The translations under genes and the position numbers were made by a program. Positions 52,201 through 61,200 of a DNA stretch of 64,000 bases are shown one piece after another. The notes below the pieces were generated by a model that had not been told where the DNA came from, ran no database searches, and was given only the letters and a program-made list of their open reading frames with translations. The stretch comes from Eledone cirrhosa (taxonomy: Eukaryota; Mollusca; Cephalopoda; Octopoda; Eledonidae), in the NCBI GenBank assembly GCA_964016885.1, contig OZ024748.1, positions 29,167,848-29,231,847 on the forward strand, in the 5' to 3' direction. The stretch's first letter is position 1. Every line of letters starts with the position of its first letter.

Positions 52201-55200
52201 CTATTATATACAAATGGGAGCCCACGCACCGATCACCCCACAGTCAGAGAAACATGTCATGCCCATATTCCATATTTTGGTATGATTTCTATGGCTGGAT
52301 GACCTTTATAAGACCAACCACTTTACACGGTGTATTGGGTGTATTTTAGCATGTTACCATCTCATATTCCATTCCCTTCTAGTTCTCAACATTTCTTTAG
52401 ACAGCTGTTATTAATGATATTAATCAGCGACAAAATCAAGCTAGATGAGATGCAGTGTGGATTTATGCCAGGTAGGGGTACTATGGATGCCCTTTTTTTG
52501 GTGAGACAACTACAGGAGATGTATTTAGCTAAAAGTAAATCACTGTATCTAGCATTTGTAGATCTAGAGAAAGCCTTTGACAGGGTCCCACACTCTATAA
52601 TCTGGTGGGCATTTAGGAAGCTAGGTATAGATGAATGGTATAGAGGAGCAACCAGCAGAATGAGATTTGGAAATGAGTACTTCTTCTTTATCAGCTGAGT
52701 TTACACTCGCAAAGATTCAGCACGCTTTCTCCAATCGTTCCGGTCGTGCATGACATTTTTCAGTTCATCGATGTTATCAATGTTGGCATCTCTCAGCAGA
52801 GTATCAATGAATGAGATGGTCTGTCTTCCCACGCTTCTTCATCCAACCGCTGGTTTCCAGAGCACAAGTTGTGATGCTGTCTCTTCTGGATGACGGATGC
52901 AGTGCCCAGCCAGTTTCATTCGTTGGCAGGCAACCTTTTTTGTGACTGGTAGCAGTGATCTGTATAGTTCTTTATTTGTCAGCTTCTGTTTCCAAGAAAT
53001 TTTGATAGCCATTCTCAGCATCTTCATGTAACATCCGTCAAGTCTCTTGCATAGCACTTTGTGAATGGTCCACGTTTCACTGCCGTAAAGCAGGACAGAT
53101 TCAACAGTTGCTAGGAAGAGGTGTCCTTGATTTTGCAGTTTAGGCCAGACTTCCACACCTTCAGTAGCTTGTGGCATGCTGACCATCCATGAGTACTGTG
53201 AGGCATTTGAAGTGCAGTTGGGGGTCCTCCAGGGATCAGTCTTATTTGTCATTGTACTTCAGACCATTACAGAGGAGTTTAAAATGGGCACTTTATGGGA
53301 GCTCATATATGCTGATGACCAAGTCATCATAGCTGAATCTGTAGGAGAGTTAGAAGTAAAATTTCAAGCATGGAAGAATCTAGAACTGAAAGGCCTAAAA
53401 GTAAATTTAGCAAAGACAAATGTCTTAATAAGGAGGAAAGAAGACAGGAAGTTGATACCATCAGGAAGGTTAACCTTGTTCAATATGTCAGAAAGGGGTG
53501 GGCAGAAATTCCGTAAGGTGCAATCAATATGGACGCACAAGAGATGTAGTAGTATTGCAGAAAGCTAACAGAAAAGATAGATTTTATACGCAGCAGATAC
53601 ACAAAGGAAGTGAGTACAAAGAGAACATGTGAAATAGATTCCCTCAGCTGCCATAGGAGCTATAGCTGAAAAACAACATCATGCCATATTGGCACAACAC
53701 CAATAAGAAAGTTTATATATTGCCGTGTTGGCGCAATAAGAATAAGAGGCTGTGTGATGTTGTTTTTAGAACACGAGGAGTAATTAGACTATTTGTTATG
53801 ACTAGAAATGTAAGAGAAGTGTATGTTTGTTTAAATAGTTGTAAGTCTTCGATAACATTTTTACATGTTTTTATTTACAACTAAATTACAGAGAGTTAAG
53901 CAGGCATGCCGTTCATAAAGATACAAACAAAATTAAGAACCAAGAAGTAAGAGTGGCATTGTGCCAGGCCTAAGGAGGCCGACAGGCCAAAGTGAAAATC
54001 TCACCGTTACATAATAGTGTCTTTTCCTTTCAGCGATTAAAGCAGCAACTGAGATAGTGTTAACCAAAGTAGCGAGAAAATCTTTATTTGGGCGGAAGTT
54101 GGAATATATATTCGTGCGCGGCTTATGATTGGCCTGACTTAGCCAAATCACGCGCGAATAGCTTATCAATATCAATACGCCAAAAGCAAGTAGCATTGCT
54201 ACAGAGCTCTCTATGAGTTGTCAACTGCTTTTGCTACCTAGGCAATGAAAATAGTAGAGGTGTATGATGCACTAAAAGTGTGATAGCTAGGATAAGAACA
54301 GGCTGGAAGAAGTTTAGAGATCTATTATCATTGCTAACAGCAAAATCTTTTCTTTCAGAGTGAAGGGAAGACTGTATGATGCCTGTGTGCGAACTGCAAT
54401 GCTACGTAGCAGTGAAACATGGGCCTTAATTGCAGAGGCTAGAAAGTAATGAACAGAGTATGCTCCAATGGACGTGTAATATTAGTGTGCATGAGTGACA
54501 TAACATAAGCAAACTGAAGGGAAATCTTGGCATTAGAGGAATTGGAAGTAGTGTGCAAGAGAGAAGATTGCATTGGTATGGACATGTGAGCACATGGAAG
54601 ATAGCAGCTGTATAAAGAAATGCAGTGAAACCCCAGAGGCTGGGACCTGTAGAAGAGGCAGACCCAGGAAAACATGGGTTGATATTGTGAAGCCTGACTT
54701 TGAAAAAAACTAAACCTCACAACAGAAATGACTAAAGACCATGAGGGCTGATGCCCTGCTCCCCCTGTGAAGTGGTTGGTGATAGCATGGGCATTCAATT
54801 GTGGAGGGCTATTTTATATCACACATTTTGTGAACAATGTTGTTGGTGGTAGGCTTCCAAAGAGCCAATTATTGGTTCACTGAATTCCAAATGGCAAGGG
54901 TTGAGTATAAGTGAAGCAGTTTTATCATCGACATACATCAGCAAAAGATATACACATATACCTGTATGAAAAGCTTCTACTCAGTTTCTGTCTGCCAAAT
55001 TTCATTCACATGGTATTGATCAATACAAGGTCTATATTGAAGGACATTAGTCCAAAGTGCCAGGCATTCATTCACATGGCATTGATGAACACAAGCCTCA
55101 TAGTAGATAGAAGACACTTGCCCAAGATGCCATACAGCCGATTCAAAGATGGAACCCCTCTGTTAAAAAGGAAACTTAACCATACAGTCATACCAGTACC

Positions 55201-58200
55201 TGTGTTTAAGATATATATAGTGTTTTAACCTACAATATCCTTTTAATGATATTTAGACTTACTGTGTTGTTATTTTAATTCAAAATATATTTTTAATCTG
55301 TTAAAGAAAACAAACATAAAACCATAGTGTTGTTGGTGTTGATGATGATGTTGACTGTTTGACTGTATACATACCAAAGTAATTTTCATTTATAAAATTT
55401 AGTTTCTATTTTTTTCTCCATCAGGTTATTTGTGCCAAAGTAGTGACAAATACCCGAAATCCTGGTGCCCGATGTTATGGTTTTGTAACTATGTCTAGTG
55501 CACATGAAGCTTCTAAATGTATTCAACATTTGAATAAAACTGATTTCCATGGTCGTATGATATCAATTGAAAAGGTGAGTTATTTTTATGTTTATTGTTT
55601 TGTCTACAAAATTATCTTCATCATCATTTAATGTTCATTTTCTTTGCTAGCGAGGGTTACTGAATTTGATGTGTGTGGTTAGCTATAGTGATAGATATGT
55701 GATTTTCATATATGCGGTCAGATATAAGTGGTCAGCTATAGAGACAGATACATCATCATCATCATTATCATTTTACGTCCACTTTTCCCTGCTTGCAAGG
55801 GTGGGACAGGTCCTATTCAGCACAGCATCTCTCCACTTGTCATGGTCGTTTGTCATCTCCTCCATGAGTTTCAGTGATCTGAGGTCTGCTCTCACAACCT
55901 CCGCCCATGTTTTTCATGGTCTTCTTCTACTGCATCTTTCTTCTACTGGGATTTCTTGGCACTTCTTTACCCAGCGGTCATCCTCCATGCACATCACATG
56001 TCCATACCATCTCAGTCTTCTCTCCTGCACACCACAACTTATCCCTCTTTCTCAACTCGTCTATGCTTGGTCGTTCATGCACATTGACATTGCACATCCA
56101 ACGGAGCATGCTTGCTTCATTTCTCTCCAGCTGTCGCATATCCTCTGCAGTTGCTGCCCATGTCTTACTACCATGCAGCATCGCGCATCTCACACAGGCA
56201 TCATATAACCGTCCTTTCGTATGCAGGGAGAAACCCTTCTTTGTCAACAGAGGAAACAGCTCCCTAAACTTCTTCCAACCCGTCCTTATTCTAAATACTA
56301 TGGCCTCGGAAACCCCCCCCCCCCCCCCTCTCATGCTAATCTGATCACCTAGGCACCGGAAGCTGTCAACCACTTCTATAGAACCTTCCTGCATTAGAAA
56401 AATGTGTCTATCACTGCGATTACTACTGCCAACTTTCCCTGTACATCTACTACATACATAGTTTTCCCTACCTGTTAGTTTGCCTGCTATCCCACTACAT
56501 GGTCAAATATTAAATTTGATATATGTGGTTAATTTTGAACAATTATTATTCTACACCTACCTCTCTAAATGTCCATTTTGTTTTAGTCATAATGTGCATT
56601 TTCTTATACATCCATTCTTATTTATTTGTGGATAGGACAGATTCATGTGAGAAAAAGAAGAAAGTAATCTCTAATGAATGGTAAAGCAAAATAGCTGCTG
56701 TATATGAAAGAGATAGGGCTGGTGTAGGGATGATGTGTGGCAAATAATTTTAAAATTGAAAAATATTTTCGTTTTATTTTTCAGACTAAAAGGGAACCTG
56801 GAGCTCAGATTATTAAAATGCCAGAAAAGAAAGTAGAAAAATCTGAAGTGAAAAAAGATGGTAAGATTTCTTCCTGACATTGATATTTCTTCTGTTAATA
56901 AGAATCTACTGATATAATTATAATGTAGATAATTTATAAGTAGTTTCTATTGACATTAGATGAGCTTGGTGATAAGTGTTACTAACCAATAATTTGTTTA
57001 GTCTTTTTCATAATATAATCAGTGACTTGGTCTTTTATTTTCAAAGTTATTTGGAAATCACAGGTTTTCACTTTCATTAGAAATATGGTTTTTATTGTAC
57101 TGCATAAATATTACTCATTATATTCAAATAAGTATGAATACCAAACTATTTTGTTGTCATATGTATTTCTGTATCATCTGTGGATCTATGAACTGATAAT
57201 GTTTCATCATCATCATCACTGTTTAACATCTGTATTTCCAAGCTTGCATGGATTAGATGAGTCGTCCATGTTATGAAACAAGTCTTGCTAGTTGGCCATG
57301 CAGTACCTTGTTCAAATGGAACTGTATTTTGGCTGGGTTTTTTACAGCTGGATGCCCTTCCTAACACAAACTGTGTTGACTGTGGAACTGGATAGTCCCA
57401 TTATGAGGAGGGTCTGGCCAGTTGGCCACGCCGTACCCTGCTCATAGAGGAACTGGATTTTGGGAGCTGAATGGTCGTGTTAGGAGGTTCTGGCTAGTTG
57501 GCTGCACTGTACGCTGCTCATAGTGGAACCGTGCAACTGAGCGGTTCCATTATGAAGAGTGTCTAGCCAGTTGGCCACGCCATATGGTGCTGATAGCAAA
57601 ACCATATTTTGGGAGCTAGTTGGGCACGTTATGAGGAAGGTCTAGCCAGTTGGCTACGCTGAACTTTGCTCATAGTTGGACCTGTGTTTTGGCTGGGTTT
57701 TTATGTCTGCTGGATGCTTTACCAACACCAATCATCTTTGCTGAGTATGCATGCCCAGTATAGGAGCGAGCTGTCCATATCCAGAAGCTAGATCCTGCCA
57801 TCAATGCTGGCTGCCGCCTCACCACAGGCTGCCTGAAATCTGCACCTACAGACCGTCTGCGTATTCTGGCAGGCATATCCCCCACCAGAGATACGATGAA
57901 GTGCAGCAAGCAAGAAAGGGCGTCAACAACAGACTTACAGATCAAAAACATCCTCTCTTTGGCCATGTGCCAGCCGAAAGCTGCCTTAAATCCAGGAAAA
58001 AGTTTTGTAAAGAGTGTCGCACCCCTTGGAACATCAAGCATAAGTAGTGAAAGAGTCACTTGATGGGAAGAAAAACTCCCATCTGTAACAACAATGGAGC
58101 TAAAGTCGAGTGAGGCACTGCCCCCCAGAGCAGATACAAACTATGCAGTGTGGAAGTGCCTCAACAGACTCAGATCTGGTGTTGGACGTGCAAAAGTCAA

Positions 58201-61200
58201 TGTGGCAAAATGGGGATATTTAAAGGATGGGGACATTGTGTGTGACTGCAGCATCGAACCACAGATTACGCAGCACCTCCTGATATGCCCCCTTCTGGAA
58301 CACCCCTGCACAGCATTGGATTTGCCAGAGTTTAACGAGAAAGGACAGCAATGGATGGATCCACATCTAACCAAGCTTTGTAGCTGACACTCTTTACCTT
58401 GATGTCATATTAGTACAGGAAACCCATATTGGTGACGTTGAGAACTGCTCTAAGCTTTGCCTCTATGGGTACAAACTCATTGCTGCAGTACCCCACTCGA
58501 AATATGGTGTTGCCACTTACATCAGGCATACTATAACAGAATTTTCTGTTGAAGAATCCTGCAGGGATTTATCACTACTCTGAGAATCAGGGACCTCACC
58601 ATCACTAACCTTTACAAGCCACCAAAAAGTACTTGACTCTACCCTACCCTGAAAGTCCACTCCCATCCGGAGCTGCATACTGATGACTTCAACAGCCATC
58701 ACTCTTCATGGGGCTATACCACAGACAATGAGTCTGGGAAACAGTTGGAAGCATGGACTTCAGCCTGTGACTGTTATCTTCTCCATGATGTCAAACAACC
58801 TGGCACGTTCCATTCTAGTTGCTGTGATACATAGACCATAGAACAGCTGTGATACACATTGGCATAGAGATTCCTGTTATACAATCCAAGCCACTACAAT
58901 GGTGGAACTTCAGGAAGGCTGATTGGGAATCCTTCAGCTCAGAGGTAGAGGAACAAATCATCAACTTGGAATCTATTCCCACGTATTATAATTCATTTTG
59001 TAATATTCTGAAGGACACTGCCAGGTTTCCGTCTATCTTACACCCCGTGCTGGCTTCCAGAGTCTGAAGAGCTTCACAAGAGCTATGAAGCCTCAGGTAA
59101 GCCAGACATTGCTACGGAACTCTTAGACTCTCTTAACTCAGCTAGACAGATACGCTGGCTGGAAACGGTGGAAGATTTGGATTTCACTCAGAATAGAAGA
59201 AAAGTATGGGATCTCCTTAGGCGATTTTGTGCAGCATCTCCCGTTCAGCATCAGCCACCAAAAGTAACTGCTAACGAAATTGCATCACACCTACTTTTCA
59301 ACTCCAAGGAGGCATGCCAAGAAGTCTGTAAGAATCTCTCAGCAACCTACTATTCCTCACTGAAGAGTACCCCACTTGCTAGACCTTACACCATAAGTGA
59401 GATAGATACTGGCCTTTCATCCAACCAAAGCATGCAAGGCAGCAGGAATCAATGGCATTTATACTGAATTCCTTAAGAACCTTGGTCCAATTGCCTGAGA
59501 CTGGCTGGCTTCTCTCTTCACAGTCATCTACTCAACTGGAGTTACCCACAAGATCTGGAGAGAAGCCAAGGCCATAGCCTCCTAAAACCCAGGAAACCTG
59601 CAGACAATCCAGCAAGCTACCAGACAATCTCTCTCCTCTGTACCTCTTATAAACTATTTGAATAGCTCCTCTTGGTTAGGTTTGACCCTTTAGTAGAACC
59701 AACCCTGCCTAAGGAACAAGCAGGCTTCAGACCAGTATCTCCATTGAGGCTGGCTACCAATGAGGTCTCAAAACAGGGGCTGCTCCAGTCGACCTCTCTT
59801 CTGCATAAGATACTATATTGATACACAGCCCCCTTCTCAAGGCCTGTCATTCCCTCATGTAACACGCAACTATGAACATCCTTGCCTCCATACTGAGTAA
59901 CAGAAGATTCAGAGTGTATTGTATTGCAGATAGTCAGTCGGTTGGCATCACAGAATTCCAGGAGTCTCGATCCTTCCCCATTTCTTGTGCCAAACCCGAA
60001 ACCTCCCAGGACCCCATAGTAACCGTTACATTGTCACATCACATGTTCGTTAAAGTCACCTGCAATAATAGTGAAGTCACCATTCCTGGTTTTGGGAGGT
60101 TGCACTTGTTAGGGATTCGTAGAATACATCCTTTTGTTCATCTGGCAGCCCGTATTGGAGTGCATAAACTGACATGATTGTTACCGTTGTTCTATTTAGA
60201 ATGAGTCTGAGTGTAATGATTCTGTCTTTTATTCTATTTACTGCAATTACCTTATCCACCCCTGTTAGCATAATACCTACTCTGCTTAGCCTGCTGTTGT
60301 TTCCTTCCAACGGGTCCTGTTAGATCTTCATCTAATCTGGCTGGTTCCCTAGCGAGACCAGCTAAGCTCATAGATGTTATCCAACTTTCTTGCTCAGAGT
60401 CTACCATTGGGTCTCCTGCCAGTTGGTTTTGCCCGTAAAATCTGTCCAGTGATTCTTTCCTGAGACATTCTAACTGCATGCCCAAAATGACTTCGCCACC
60501 TGACCAATTTAGCCACCGTAAGTTATGGTCTATCTAACCCATGTAAGCATGGAAAATAGTTGAAGATAATGATGATATATTTGTGTGTGTGTGCTATTTC
60601 CAGAGAAAAAAGATGGTGATAAGAAAGAAGGGGTGAAAAAATTTGAGAACAAAGACCGAAAGAGAGATGACAGAAGCAGGAGAGATGAAAGAAGACATAA
60701 CAGCAGCAGCAGAAGTAGTTACCATAGAACATCAGGTCAGTCTCCCTTAACACTTCTCTGTCAGTGTGTCTGTTGTCCTTATACAAGACACTTAACTTTA
60801 CTTTATCTAAAGACAATATGGTGATAGATATATATGTCTGGACTTCACTTCAAACATTCAACTATTATTTGTAAGTTGTTTTATGTAAATATTTCAGATA
60901 AATCTCATGTGTCTACATCAAGTAGGGGTAGAAGTAAACCAAGTACAAATAAACCAGGTACAAGTAAACCAGGTACAAGTTCAAGATCTGTTACAAAAGA
61001 GGGCTCTGAGAAAGGTGTAAAACCTTTATCACCATCAAACACTAAAGAGAAGGTTGCCAACCCAGAAAAGCCTGAACCAGGTGAACCAACTGCCACAACT
61101 GAAACTACAAAAGATAAAAGTGGCAAAGATACCAAGAAGGATATTTTATCATTTGATAGAATAAAAGTAAGTACTATTTTGTGTATGTCTTGTAGTGTGT

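Larger units (their letters stand above)
52390..54745 (+). mobile_element. LINE broken by two insertions
   Basis: RT segments in order: 52414-52680 ([40 protein letters not shown]), 53176-53575 ([26 protein letters not shown] box; HKRCSSI zinc-knuckle remnant), 54212-54740 ([41 protein letters not shown]). The gaps are filled by foreign sequence at 52690-53175 and about 53690-54205. It is the same family as 27785-28575 and 55750-56505 and is non-functional. Confidence 0.82.

Noticed and set aside
55666..56344. Plus-strand open frames of 145-180 residues
   Set aside because: Same explanation: antisense of the LINE at 55750-56505.
57670..58059. Minus-strand open frame of 129 residues
   Set aside because: It is antisense to the LINE C-terminal domain on the + strand ([17 protein letters not shown]).
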